Shown here piece by piece: positions 36,804 through 46,461 of a stretch of DNA of 64,000 nt. The notes under the pieces are model-generated. The model saw only the letters and a program-made list of their open reading frames with translations, did not search any database and was not told where the DNA came from. This stretch comes from an uncultured Porphyromonadaceae bacterium (GTDB lineage: Bacteria > Bacteroidota > Bacteroidia > Bacteroidales > Barnesiellaceae_A). The stretch's first letter is position 1. Each line of letters opens with the position of its first letter. The DNA is taken from assembly GCA_900538705.1 (NCBI GenBank), contig UPZG01000001.1, positions 248,001 to 312,000 on the forward strand, in the 5' to 3' direction. Both the position numbers and the translations under genes were made by a program.

Positions 36804-39800
36804 ATGGAAAAGATAACAGAATATTTAATCAGAAGTACGGTGAATACTCCTGGCGAAGTACGCGCTTGGCAGGAAGAGATTGTATTGCCTACTTATGAAA
36901 TAGGGGCTGAGGAGAAAAACCCTATCTTCCTTGAGAAACGTGTTTACCAGGGTAGTTGCGGGTCGGTATATCCTTATCCTGTTATAGAAAAGATTTACGA
37001 TAAGAAGAAAGAGAAGGCATACAATGCTTTCTTCCTCGAAAATGAATATATCAAAGTGATGATTCTGCCAGAGCTGGGTGGACGTATCCATATGGCATAC
37101 GATAAGGTAAAAAAACGTCACTTTGTCTATTATAACCAAGTGGTAAAGCCTGCTTTGGTAGGTCTTACAGGTCCGTGGATTTCGGGTGGTATAGAGTTTA
37201 ACTGGCCACAACACCACCGTCCATCGACTTTCTTGCCTACCGATTATTCTATCGAAAATAATCCCGATGGTAGTGTTACGGTATGGTGTAGTGAGGTAGA
37301 ACGTATGTTCCGTACCAAAGGTATGCAAGGCTTTACACTCTATCCCGATAAGGCATACATCGAAATAAAAGTCCGCATCTACAACCGTACGCCTTTCCCG
37401 CAAACGTTCCTCTGGTGGGCCAACCCCGCTGTTGTTGTCAACGACCATTACCACTCGGTGTTCCCACCAGATGTAAATGCTGTGTTTGACCACGGTAAAC
37501 GCGATGTATCGTCGTTTCCCATTGCTACCGGCGTATATTATAAGCAAGACTATTCGGCCGGAGTAGATATATCGAAGTACAAGAATATTCCTGTTCCTAC
37601 GTCGTACATGGCCATAGAGTCGCGCTTCGATTTTGTGGGTGGATATGAGGAGCACGTAAAAGGAGGTTTGTTACACGTGGCCAATCACCATGTATCACCT
37701 GGTAAGAAACAGTGGACATGGGGCTGTGGCGACTTCGGCCAGGCTTGGGACCGCAACCTTACCGATGAGGACGGGCCATATATAGAGTTGATGACCGGAG
37801 TTTATACCGATAACCAACCCGATTTTTCGTGGTTACAACCCTATGAAGAGAAATCGTGGGTACAATACTTCATGCCTTACAGCGAAGTAGGTTATGTGAA
37901 GAATGCTTCTAAAGATGCTATTCTCAACGTAGAGATTGATGCTGAGGGTGCCGGTAAGATTATTCTTTACACTACGGGAGTGGAGAAAGATTTGCATGTG
38001 GTGGTAGCCGATGCTTCGGGTAAAACTTATATTGATAAGACTATCGAATGTTCGCCCCGCAAACCTTATCTCGACGATTTCTCGGCTCCCGGTATCACGC
38101 CCGATAATCTCATCACCCGTATATATCGTCCTGATGGCAAACTTCTGTTGGAATATCGTGCCGATAAACCTGAAATAAAACCCCTCCCCGAACCGGCTAA
38201 AGCGGCCAAAGACCCCGCTGACATTGCCTCTATAGAGCAATTGTACCTTACCGGATTGCATCTCGAGCAGTATCGTCATGCTACCTATAATCCTATGGAC
38301 TATTACAGCGAGGCTTTACGTCGCGAGCCCGGTGATGTGCGTTGCAACAATGCCATGGGCTTGATGTATATGCGTAAAGGATGCTTTGCCATAGCCGAGC
38401 CCTATTTCCGTACAGCTATTGCCACGCTTACCGAGCGCAACCCCAATCCGTACGATGGTGAGCCTTATTATAACTTAGGCTGGTGTTGCCTCATGCAGCG
38501 CAAGTATGACGAGGCTTATGATGCCTTCTTCAAAGCAACTTGGAATGCTGCTTGGCAAGATGCTGCATATTATGGTATTGCACAGATAGATACGCTCAGA
38601 GGAAACTATACTGATGCACTGGAGTGGGTAGACCGCTCTCTGATACGTAACTGGCACAACCACAAGGCTCGTCAACTGAAGGCTACCTTGTTGCGTAAGT
38701 TGGGCCGTACCAGCGAGGCGCTGCGCCTTATCGATGATTCTTTGGCCATAGACCGTTTCAATATGGGATGTCGCTACGAGAAATATCTTATTACAGGTGA
38801 TGCTTCCGACATGGAAGAGTTGCGTACCATGATGCGTGGTTGGGCTCACGGATATATTGAATATGCTCTCGATTTTGCTTCGGCAGGCTGCTACGATGAG
38901 GCAATAGCTTTGTTGGACGATTATATGCAGCATACTACCAATGTCTATCCTATAGCAGCCTATGCTGTTGGTTACTTCTACTCACTGAAGGGCGATGAGG
39001 CTCAAGCATTGCAATATTATCGTCGGGGTGAGGCTTGCGACCATCGCTATTGCTTCCCCAACCGAATCGAAGAGGTTAATATCTTGCAGGATGCCATTCG
39101 TCTCAATGCCGGACATTGCTCAAAGGCGGCCTATGCGCTCGGAAACTTCTGGTATGCAGCCCGTCGTTACGATGAGGCAATAGAGTGCTGGGAACTCTCG
39201 GCAAGTATCGACGAGACCTTCCCCACGGTATGGCGTAACTTGGCATTGGCATACTACAATAAACGCAACGACAAGGAGCGTGCCCGTATCTTGCTCGAAA
39301 AGGCTTATGCACTCGACACGACCGATGCCCGTATACTCATGGAGCTTGACCAACTTTATAAGAAACTCGGATATTCTTACGAAAGTCGTCTCGCCTTCCT
39401 CGAGAAACATATTGCACAGGTAGAAGAGCGCGATGATTTGTCTATCGAGCGTATTACACTCTATAATCAACTGGGCCGTTACGAAGAGGCACGTCGTATG
39501 ATTGCTGCCCGCAAGTTCCACCCGTGGGAAGGCGGTGAAGGTAAGATTACAGGCCAGTATGTATTATGTCATGTAGAGCTCGCCAAACAGGCCATTGCTG
39601 ATGGCCGTTATGATGACGCTTTGCAACTCTTGCATGCGACCGACTCTTATCCTCATAACCTTGGAGAAGGTAAGTTGAAGAATGCCGAGGAGAACGATAT
39701 ATGGTATTACAAAGGATTGGCATATAAAGGATTGGGTAATATCGAAGAGGCCAATCGTTGCTTTACCATAGCTACCATAGGTTCTGATGAGCCCAAGCAA

Positions 39801-40142
39801 GCCTTTTTCTATAACGACCAGCAGCCCGACAAGATTTTCTTCCAAGGACTTGCATGGCGCGAGTTGGGCGATGAAGCTAAGGCAAGAAGCCGCTTCAATA
39901 AACTTATTAAACATGGCGAAAAGCATCTTTTCGATAAATGTCGCATCGACTATTTTGCCGTCTCTCTACCCGATTTGGCTATTTGGGATGACGACCTCAA
40001 TAAGCGTAACCGCATCCATTGTTGCTATGTGATGGGTTTAGGGTATCGCGGATTGGGCGATATGGAGAAAGCTCATCATTTCCTTTCGGAGGTGCTTTCG
40101 CTCGATGTTAACCATCAAGGAGCTCAAGTCAATATGATTTAA
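36804..40142 (+). CDS. Cytoplasmic DUF5107-TPR protein
   Basis: A 1112-residue protein with no signal peptide or membrane segment. Residues about 1-390 match DUF5107 (VMILPELGGRIHMAYDKVKK, GPWISGGIEFNWPQHHRPST, TFLWWANPAVVVNDHYHSVF). This layout resembles galactose-mutarotase-like beta-sandwiches, with conserved aromatic, His and Glu residues in the GGIEFNWPQHH segment. Residues about 460-1112 are TPR repeats (NNAMGLMYMRKGCFAIAEPYFRTA, FYNLG-type units). Function is not established. It sits between a sugar porter and GH97, so it may process or bind the imported sugar in the cytoplasm. It could be an unrecognised enzyme; this is inference. Confidence 0.82.
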   Translation: MEKITEYLIRSTVNTPGEVRAWQEEIVLPTYEIGAEEKNPIFLEKRVYQGSCGSVYPYPVIEKIYDKKKEKAYNAFFLENEYIKVMILPELGGRIHMAYDKVKKRHFVYYNQVVKPALVGLTGPWISGGIEFNWPQHHRPSTFLPTDYSIENNPDGSVTVWCSEVERMFRTKGMQGFTLYPDKAYIEIKVRIYNRTPFPQTFLWWANPAVVVNDHYHSVFPPDVNAVFDHGKRDVSSFPIATGVYYKQDYSAGVDISKYKNIPVPTSYMAIESRFDFVGGYEEHVKGGLLHVANHHVSPGKKQWTWGCGDFGQAWDRNLTDEDGPYIELMTGVYTDNQPDFSWLQPYEEKSWVQYFMPYSEVGYVKNASKDAILNVEIDAEGAGKIILYTTGVEKDLHVVVADASGKTYIDKTIECSPRKPYLDDFSAPGITPDNLITRIYRPDGKLLLEYRADKPEIKPLPEPAKAAKDPADIASIEQLYLTGLHLEQYRHATYNPMDYYSEALRREPGDVRCNNAMGLMYMRKGCFAIAEPYFRTAIATLTERNPNPYDGEPYYNLGWCCLMQRKYDEAYDAFFKATWNAAWQDAAYYGIAQIDTLRGNYTDALEWVDRSLIRNWHNHKARQLKATLLRKLGRTSEALRLIDDSLAIDRFNMGCRYEKYLITGDASDMEELRTMMRGWAHGYIEYALDFASAGCYDEAIALLDDYMQHTTNVYPIAAYAVGYFYSLKGDEAQALQYYRRGEACDHRYCFPNRIEEVNILQDAIRLNAGHCSKAAYALGNFWYAARRYDEAIECWELSASIDETFPTVWRNLALAYYNKRNDKERARILLEKAYALDTTDARILMELDQLYKKLGYSYESRLAFLEKHIAQVEERDDLSIERITLYNQLGRYEEARRMIAARKFHPWEGGEGKITGQYVLCHVELAKQAIADGRYDDALQLLHATDSYPHNLGEGKLKNAEENDIWYYKGLAYKGLGNIEEANRCFTIATIGSDEPKQAFFYNDQQPDKIFFQGLAWRELGDEAKARSRFNKLIKHGEKHLFDKCRIDYFAVSLPDLAIWDDDLNKRNRIHCCYVMGLGYRGLGDMEKAHHFLSEVLSLDVNHQGAQVNMI

Positions 40143-40169
40143 TTTTTTCATGATTCTCAATCACATACT

Positions 40170-42152
40170 ATGAAACATATATTATATGCAATATTAGCGG
40201 GTGTCATGGTTGCCGGTTCTTTTTCCGGCAGCCGTGCTGCCGAGTATGAGTTGGCCTCGCCCGATGGTCGCACGCAGATGTGTATCAGCACTGCTCCACA
40301 ACTTTCGTATTCTATACGTTACGACGATAATACGGTCGTCAATCCGTCACCTATTGCACTCTCGTTGCAAAGTGGTGAGGTCTGGAATGGCGCTTCTCAT
40401 CTCTTGTCGGTAGAAAAAAAGGAACATGATGGGACCGTGTACCCTTTGTTTGGTAAAAATAAAGAGATAGCCGACTGCTATAACGAGTTGACCCTCTCTT
40501 TTGAGGGTGGATATGCTGTATGTTTTCGCCTTTATAACGAGGGGGCAGCCTATCGTTTCCTTGGTCAACGCGCTCCGTCAGATTCTTTAGTTGTAGCTGA
40601 TGAGACGGCTGTGTTTGACTTAGCCGATGATCCCGGTGTAATTTTGCCCGAGACCAACAACTACACGGCTTGGGAGTTGAGCCATAAACTTTATGACAGC
40701 GTCTCAGATATAAAAGAGGGTGTGTATGGTATTACACCTATGTTGTTCGACAATAAGGTACGTCGCTATAAAGTTGTAGTGGCTGAAGCCGATTTGAATG
40801 ACTATCCTGGTTTGTATTTGCGCAAAAGCAATGGTAAGATGCAAGGCCACTGGGCTGCATATCCCAAACGCATTGAGATGGGTAGTTGGGGAAACTTCAT
40901 TACTGTTGTAAAGGAGCGTGAACCATACATCGCTCGTACGGCCGGTAACCATGCTTTCCCATGGCGTATAGTTATCGTTACCGACGATGACCGTACATTG
41001 CTCAACAACGAGATTATATATCTCTTGGCCAAACCGCAGCAAATGGGCGATACCGACTGGATACATCCCGGAAAAGCAACATGGGAGTGGTGGCATTGCC
41101 ACATTCTCGAGAAAGCTCCTTTTGACGACTCTAAGTTGTCTACCGAGCTTTATAAATATTACATCGATTTTGCAGCCGAGAATGGTATAGAGTATCTGTT
41201 GGTAGATGCCGGATGGAGTAATGTATTTAACCATGCCGATCTTAACAAAGATGTAGATATCAAAGAGGTCATTCGTTATGGTAAGGAGAAGAATGTGGGT
41301 GTGTGGTTGTGGACTGTTGCTGCAACACTGTTCCATAATAAGCATGTTTATCTCGATTCTATCGCAGCATGGGGTGCTGTCGGTGTGAAAATTGATTTCT
41401 TCGACCGCGACGATGCTGATGTGATGCCTGAATATGAGGATTTGGCACGTGCATGTGCCGAACGCCATCTGATGGTCGACTTCCACGGATGCAGCAAGCC
41501 TACTGGGTTACACAGGGCTTATCCTAACATACTTACCTATGAAGCTATGCGTGGTGCCGAGTGTGCCAAGTGGGACACTACCAGCAACCCGGTATATCAG
41601 TTGCAATTTATTTTTACCCGCATGTTGGGTGGCGGTATCGACTACACACCAGGTTCTATGCGTAATGTAACGCGCGAGAAATTCAAACCGGTTGATCCGG
41701 GGCTGCCCTCGACGTTAGGTACACGTTGCCACGACCTTGCGCTCTATTTATTGATAGATTCGCCCTTTGCCATGTTGGCCGATTCGCCCGATGCTTATCG
41801 TAAATATCCCGATATACTTAAATATTTGGCTGATGTTCCCACCGTATGGGATAAGACAGTACCACTATTGGCAAAGGTTAGTGAATATGCCGTTGTAGCC
41901 CATCAGTCGGGTGATAAATGGTATGTAGGTGGTATCAACAATTGGACCCGCCGCAATGTGGTATTCGACTTATCGTTCTTGCCGCAAGGGGCGCAGTATG
42001 AAGTGGAAATATTTAAAGACGTAAAGAAAAGCGATACCGATGCTTCTCGCTACAAACATGAGGTGAAGAAGTATGATGCCGGCGATACACTCTCTGTCGA
42101 GATGGCGCAGGGCGGTGGTTTTGTGATGATATTTACCCCTATAAAGAAATAA
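40170..42152 (+). CDS. Glycoside hydrolase family 97, retaining alpha-galactosidase type
   Basis: A 660-residue exported enzyme with a signal peptide (MKHILYAILAGVMVAGSFSGSRAA). GH97 start ELASPDGRTQMCIS is followed by NEGAAYRFLGQ and a barrel with Asp about 409 in GVKIDFFDRDDA and Glu about 458 in TYEAMRGAEC. The 49-residue distance between these two is identical to that in the first GH97 (13984-16218), so both belong to the retaining, galactosidase-like branch. It lacks the C-terminal tail of the first copy, so it is probably periplasmic. It lies 27 bp after the DUF5107 gene and 24 bp before the esterase. Confidence 0.9.
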   Translation: MKHILYAILAGVMVAGSFSGSRAAEYELASPDGRTQMCISTAPQLSYSIRYDDNTVVNPSPIALSLQSGEVWNGASHLLSVEKKEHDGTVYPLFGKNKEIADCYNELTLSFEGGYAVCFRLYNEGAAYRFLGQRAPSDSLVVADETAVFDLADDPGVILPETNNYTAWELSHKLYDSVSDIKEGVYGITPMLFDNKVRRYKVVVAEADLNDYPGLYLRKSNGKMQGHWAAYPKRIEMGSWGNFITVVKEREPYIARTAGNHAFPWRIVIVTDDDRTLLNNEIIYLLAKPQQMGDTDWIHPGKATWEWWHCHILEKAPFDDSKLSTELYKYYIDFAAENGIEYLLVDAGWSNVFNHADLNKDVDIKEVIRYGKEKNVGVWLWTVAATLFHNKHVYLDSIAAWGAVGVKIDFFDRDDADVMPEYEDLARACAERHLMVDFHGCSKPTGLHRAYPNILTYEAMRGAECAKWDTTSNPVYQLQFIFTRMLGGGIDYTPGSMRNVTREKFKPVDPGLPSTLGTRCHDLALYLLIDSPFAMLADSPDAYRKYPDILKYLADVPTVWDKTVPLLAKVSEYAVVAHQSGDKWYVGGINNWTRRNVVFDLSFLPQGAQYEVEIFKDVKKSDTDASRYKHEVKKYDAGDTLSVEMAQGGGFVMIFTPIKK

Positions 42153-42176
42153 GTTTCAACATTAAATAAGCGTTGG

Positions 42177-44102
42177 ATGAAAGGGATTAAGTATGCACTG
42201 CTATTAGCAGTTGTTGTTAGGTTTTCAATAGGATGTTTGGCAGGCAGCGTCACCGGGAATGGTGACGTTGCCTTGTGCCTTACAGAACCCGGTCGGCACG
42301 ATTTTGTCTTTGACGGGCGCGAAGCTATTGTCGTAACGCCCGACAGTGTAGCTACAGGGTCGCCTTGGATATGGCGTCCGGCATTTTTCGGAGCATTCGA
42401 TACGGTTGATAGGGCATTACTTAAAAAGGGTTTTCATGTGGTATATTATGATCTTACGCATGGTTATGGGGCCCCTTCGACGCTTAGTGCCGGTGACAGG
42501 TTCTACCATTTTGCCGTAGATTCTTTGGGGCTTTCGCCGAAAGTGACGCTTGAGGGTTTGAGCCGCGGCGGTTTTTTTGCACTTCAATGGGCGGCACGCA
42601 ATCCGTTGGCAGTAGCCTGTGTTTATGTAGACGCTCCTGTATGCAATCTTTTGAGCTGGCCCGGCAGGCAGCGTGCCGATATGTGGAACGATGCCTTGCA
42701 ACTGTGGGGCATTTCCGATGCCGATGCTCAGGGTGAGTGTTTGGCTGCATTCCGTACTGACCTCTTGCAAGCACTGATAGCTGCACATGTGCCTGTTATG
42801 GCAGTATGTGGTGATAGCGATACTGAAGTGCCTTACGAAGAAAATATGAAGGTTTGGCGCGACCGTTACAGCGATATGGGCGGTCATGTTGAACTTATTC
42901 TGAAGCCTGGTGTGGGACATCACCCTCACAGCCTCGAAAATCCCGAACCGATTGTAGACTTTATATTGCGTTATCAGCCTGGTGAGCAAGAGAAGCACTA
43001 CATACACTACCGTGGTTCGTTGAGTAACTCATTTTATAAGATGCAATATCGTCGTAAGGCTCGGGTAGCTTTCTTGGGTGGTTCTATTACCGAAATGGAG
43101 GGTTGGCACAACCTTGTCATGCAGCAATTGCGACAACGTTTCCCGTATACCGAATTTGATTTTGTGTGTGCTGGCATACCTTCTACCGGTACAACACCCG
43201 GAGCTTTTCGTATAGAAAATGATGTCTTATCAAAAGGAGAGATAGATTTACTATTTGTTGAGGCCGCTGTCAACGACGATACAAATCACTTCAACTACAT
43301 AGAGCAGGTACGAGGTATGGAGGGTGAAGTGCGTCATGCCCGAGAAGTGTGCCCCGATGTAGATATTGTGATGTTGCACTTTATTTACGACCCATTCATA
43401 ACCGAATATGCCAATGGGCGTATACCTGATGTCATTCTTAACCACGAGCGTGTGGCAAACCATTATGACATACCTTCTATCGATTTGGCACACGAGATAG
43501 CCGACCGTATGGCCGCAGGAGAGTTTACATGGGAAGAGTTCGGCGGAACACATCCCCACATGATGGGGCATAAGTATTATGCTGCTGCCATAGCTTCGCT
43601 CTTCGACGAGATGTGGCGTAATGCTCCTGGCGATACGGTGAAAGCACATACCTTGCCGGCTCGAAAACTCGACGATTACAGCTATTGTAATGGTCGTTTT
43701 GTAGATATACGTCAAGCGTCCTATCGCAGCGGTTGGAGCTATGTCGATGCTTGGCAACCCGATAGTACTGTGCAGACACGGCCTGGTTTTGTTGATGTCC
43801 CCATGTTGGTTGCCGATAAGCCCGGTAAAACCTTAACTTTTGATTTCACAGGGACAGCTGTCGGTATTTTTTGTGTGGCAGGACCTCACGCAGCCCGTCT
43901 CGAATATAGTATCGATAATGCTCCATTTAAGATGTTAGATACCTATACCGAATGGAGCAGTTGGCTGTATTTGCCGTGGGTATATATGTTTGAGACCGAG
44001 TTGGAAAACAAGCCTCATCGCCTGCGCTTACGAGTGGCTAAAGGCGATGCCAATCGTACAGAGTGTATTATACGTAATTTCGTTGTCAATACGCCCGAAT
44101 AA
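42177..44102 (+). CDS. Two-domain esterase: alpha/beta-hydrolase fused to SGNH hydrolase
   Basis: A 641-residue exported protein with a hydrophobic N-terminus (MKGIKYALLLAVVVRFSIGC). Residues about 20-265 form an alpha/beta hydrolase with nucleophile Ser about 129 in LEGLSRGGFF, an Asp in CGDSDTEVPYEEN and His in PGVGHHPHS. Residues about 285-480 form an SGNH hydrolase with Ser about 303 in FLGGSITEMEGW, VEAAVNDDTN, and GGTHPHMMGHKYY. The Asp normally three residues before the catalytic His is Gly here, suggesting a Ser-His dyad or an atypical triad. A C-terminal beta-rich domain follows (about 520-641). It probably removes acyl groups from the glycan. It is last in the operon and is followed by a terminator. 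Confidence 0.82.
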   Translation: MKGIKYALLLAVVVRFSIGCLAGSVTGNGDVALCLTEPGRHDFVFDGREAIVVTPDSVATGSPWIWRPAFFGAFDTVDRALLKKGFHVVYYDLTHGYGAPSTLSAGDRFYHFAVDSLGLSPKVTLEGLSRGGFFALQWAARNPLAVACVYVDAPVCNLLSWPGRQRADMWNDALQLWGISDADAQGECLAAFRTDLLQALIAAHVPVMAVCGDSDTEVPYEENMKVWRDRYSDMGGHVELILKPGVGHHPHSLENPEPIVDFILRYQPGEQEKHYIHYRGSLSNSFYKMQYRRKARVAFLGGSITEMEGWHNLVMQQLRQRFPYTEFDFVCAGIPSTGTTPGAFRIENDVLSKGEIDLLFVEAAVNDDTNHFNYIEQVRGMEGEVRHAREVCPDVDIVMLHFIYDPFITEYANGRIPDVILNHERVANHYDIPSIDLAHEIADRMAAGEFTWEEFGGTHPHMMGHKYYAAAIASLFDEMWRNAPGDTVKAHTLPARKLDDYSYCNGRFVDIRQASYRSGWSYVDAWQPDSTVQTRPGFVDVPMLVADKPGKTLTFDFTGTAVGIFCVAGPHAARLEYSIDNAPFKMLDTYTEWSSWLYLPWVYMFETELENKPHRLRLRVAKGDANRTECIIRNFVVNTPE

Positions 44103-44154
44103 AAGAAAATTAATTTAAAGTAATAACGTCGTGACGCAATCCGTTTTTGGATGC

Positions 44155-44208
44155 AAGGGTAGAAGTGCCTTAATGTAAGAACATGATGGCAGATTCTACC
44201 CTTTTTTA
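44155..44208 (+). terminator. Terminator after the sugar-porter/esterase operon
   Basis: Perfect 10-bp stem AAGGGTAGAA (44155-44164) with its complement 44194-44203, an inner TGCC/GGCA pairing, and a following T-run. It separates the + strand operon from the convergent thioredoxin-like gene. Confidence 0.8.
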
Positions 44209-44299
44209 TATTATCTCCCGTTCTACGTCAGGTATCTATGATGAGGAGTTCCTCTCTACGGTAGTTGTAGTATATTATTGTAACTTGTTGAGGTAGTCG

Positions 44300-45079
44300 C
44301 TATTTTGCAGGGGTACGTTGGGATATGAGTGTTGCCATTGCAGAAACGGAGGCATTGCGAGCCAATACGGTGTGATTGGTATCTAAGAGGTATGTCGATG
44401 GTAGCTGGCGTACGTCGTAGAGGTCTGAGACATCTTCTGCATATCCCTTTATCCATGTTGAGGGATAGTGAAGCATTTGTTCTTCCCATTCGGGGGTAGG
44501 TAGGTCGGGATATATGGCCAATACCTGGAATCTTTTTTCGGCTATGGCAGAGGCAAGAGCTGGGTTGTTCATGATGGCTTGGCGTAGCATAGCGCACTCA
44601 TCGCAATCTGGGTCGTTGAATATCAGTAGCGTATAGTCTGCATGTATTTGCTCAAGTTGCCGGGTGTTTCCTTCTGTGTCGGTAAAGGTAAAATTCTCAG
44701 CCGGTTCACCTTCGTTGTTTCGGATGAGTAATTCATATTGATAGCGGTATCGTAATAAAGCCATTTCATCGCCACCGTTTTGCAAGAGTTGTCTTACTAT
44801 TGCGCGATATGCAGCTCGTTGCTGGCTGTTACAGTCGGGGGTATAGAGTATCCTCTCGGCCACTTGAGCATAGCGACGTAATTCAAGAGTATCCATATCG
44901 GCGGCTTGACGGGCAAACAATTCTTCGCAGGCCTGCGGCGTGTCGTCGGCATGAATGACCATTAGCGAGTCTATAGCTTGTGCCATCTCATCGGTGCTGG
45001 GCTGTGCCGTATTGTTTTGTGGGCAAATGGCTGCAAGAAACAGTATTGTGACGGTAATAAGTTGTTGACAGGTAGGCAT
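44300..45079 (-). CDS. DUF5106/thioredoxin-fold exported protein
   Basis: A 259-residue protein with an N-terminal signal segment (MPTCQQLITVTILFLAAICP). The first half is helical and resembles DUF5106. The second half is a thioredoxin-like domain beginning PAENFTFTDTEGNTRQLEQI, with an active-site-like CxxC in DPDCDECAML and a cis-Pro region RQLPSTYLLD. Such proteins are found in the Bacteroidales periplasm and are thought to take part in thiol redox reactions; the substrate is unknown. It lies 15 bp downstream of the SGNH gene and is probably cotranscribed with it. Confidence 0.75.
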   Translation of the reverse strand: MPTCQQLITVTILFLAAICPQNNTAQPSTDEMAQAIDSLMVIHADDTPQACEELFARQAADMDTLELRRYAQVAERILYTPDCNSQQRAAYRAIVRQLLQNGGDEMALLRYRYQYELLIRNNEGEPAENFTFTDTEGNTRQLEQIHADYTLLIFNDPDCDECAMLRQAIMNNPALASAIAEKRFQVLAIYPDLPTPEWEEQMLHYPSTWIKGYAEDVSDLYDVRQLPSTYLLDTNHTVLARNASVSAMATLISQRTPAK

Positions 45080-45094
45080 AATTAATACAACAGG

Positions 45095-45769
45095 TTAAGG
45101 GTTGATAAAAGGGCGGAGCAACTCACACCATAGCAAGTATCCTTCTGCTGTGAGATGCAAACCGTCGTTGGTATATTGCGGGTCGAGACATTGACTGCCC
45201 GGAATAACGAAGTGGCTGTATAAGTCTATGTAGCGATATCCATAAGTGTCGGCTTGTAACTGTAATAGTTCGTTGAGGCGGCATATGACGGGCTCTTTCC
45301 CTTGTAAACGTTTGTACCCCATGTTTGTGTTGACGGGTAGCAGGCTTTGTACGTATATGCTTGTCGTAGGTGACTCGTGGCGTATCTGTGCCACAATATC
45401 CCATATCATACCGCTTATACTGTCGGCACTGAGGTCGTGCGAAATGTCGTTGATGCCGGCCATGATAAAAATTTGTGCCGGTCGGCCTTTTATGATGGCA
45501 GGCAGTCGGTCTTTGATACCGGCAACTACATCGGCTGTTATACCTCGGTTTTTTATGCGGTTGTCTTGCATTAGTTCGTGCCATTCACATCCATCGGTCA
45601 GGCTGTTCCCCAGCATGATGATGTCGGTAGTATCGGTAGGCAAGCACTCAAAGAGGGCAGCACGACGATAATAGTAGCTGTCGTAGGTATAAGCATCTTG
45701 ACCTTTGCATGCGAAGGGAATACACAAGCCTATTATTAAAATTGCCTGACAAATTGTTCTTTTACACAT
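45095..45769 (-). CDS. SGNH/GDSL-family acylhydrolase, exported
   Basis: A 224-residue exported hydrolase; signal peptide MCKRTICQAILIIGLCIPFA with a Cys just after (CKGQDAY), so a lipoprotein is possible. Catalytic blocks are complete: GNSLTDGCEW (Ser), GITADVVAGI (Gly block), GINDIS (Asn) and DGLHLTAEGY (Asp-His). It resembles single-domain SGNH hydrolases that act on acetyl groups of sugars; the exact substrate cannot be told. Unlike the SGNH domain at 42177-44102 it has the canonical Asp-x-x-His. Confidence 0.88.
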   Translation of the reverse strand: MCKRTICQAILIIGLCIPFACKGQDAYTYDSYYYRRAALFECLPTDTTDIIMLGNSLTDGCEWHELMQDNRIKNRGITADVVAGIKDRLPAIIKGRPAQIFIMAGINDISHDLSADSISGMIWDIVAQIRHESPTTSIYVQSLLPVNTNMGYKRLQGKEPVICRLNELLQLQADTYGYRYIDLYSHFVIPGSQCLDPQYTNDGLHLTAEGYLLWCELLRPFINP

Positions 45770-46110
45770 ACACTAATTGATAAGTTGGACATATAAGCCA
45801 CAGTATACGTCGTTATATTTGCTTTGTCAATAGGTCGCTTGTCGACCGTACCGAGAAGATATATTTTGCGCAGGGTGGCTTTGCCATGTTGTTTCATGGC
45901 AAATATAAGAATAGTATTGCATCGTGCGATGTGCTATGGTTGAAAAATAAAACGCCCTATATATGATATATGACTGTTTTGTATAAAAATAGAAAAGTCA
46001 GACTTGCATATATCGATGGAAAATAGTACTTTTGCCGCGCATTTCGTAATCTCTGGCAGAATAGGTTGTCTGCGTATATTGCGAACTATAACATTTTAAT
46101 AGCTATAAAA
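45770..46110. other. Intergenic region between the SGNH gene and rplS
   Basis: 341 bp with no credible gene. It holds the rplS promoter (46003-46034) and a 9-bp hairpin, TTTGCCATG (45880-45888) with its complement 45895-45903 and a 6-nt loop. A short CATCG/CGATG pairing lies just downstream near 45930. A small structured RNA cannot be excluded, but no known family is recognised. Confidence 0.5.
46003..46034 (+). promoter_or_regulatory. Promoter of rplS
   Basis: CTTG (46003-46006), 20-bp spacer, TACTTTTG (46027-46034). The -7 box is a perfect match. The ATG at 46111 lies 76 nt downstream of the box. Confidence 0.7.
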
Positions 46111-46461
46111 ATGGATTTTATCAAGATTGTGGAAGAAGCTATGGCTCCTTCTGAAAAGAAACAACATCCCGCCTTTAAGAGCGGTGACAACATCACGGTT
46201 GCATACCGTATTCTCGAAGGAAACAAAGAGCGTGTGCAGGATTTCCGTGGTGATGTAATTCGCATTTCGGGTCATGGCGACAAGAAACGTTTCACGGTTC
46301 GCAAGATGTCAGGCAACGTGGGCGTTGAGCGTATTTTCCCGTTGGATTCTCCTTTCATCGACTCCATCACTGTTAACCGTCGCGGTAAAGTACGTCGTGC
46401 CAAACTCTACTATTTGCGTAAGCTTACAGGTAAAAAAGCTCGTATCCGTGAGAAACGTTGA
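46111..46461 (+). CDS. rplS: 50S ribosomal protein L19
   Basis: A 116-residue ribosomal protein at the interface of the 30S and 50S subunits. The sequence (DFIKIVEEAMAPSEKKQHPAF at the start, then FRGDVIRISGHGDKKRFTVR, GVERIFPLDSPFIDSI, RRAKLYYLRKLTGKKARIRE) is a clear L19. The ATG at 46111 fits the usual length; a further upstream start would cross the 5' UTR. It is transcribed alone, with its own promoter and terminator. Confidence 0.97.
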   Translation: MDFIKIVEEAMAPSEKKQHPAFKSGDNITVAYRILEGNKERVQDFRGDVIRISGHGDKKRFTVRKMSGNVGVERIFPLDSPFIDSITVNRRGKVRRAKLYYLRKLTGKKARIREKR

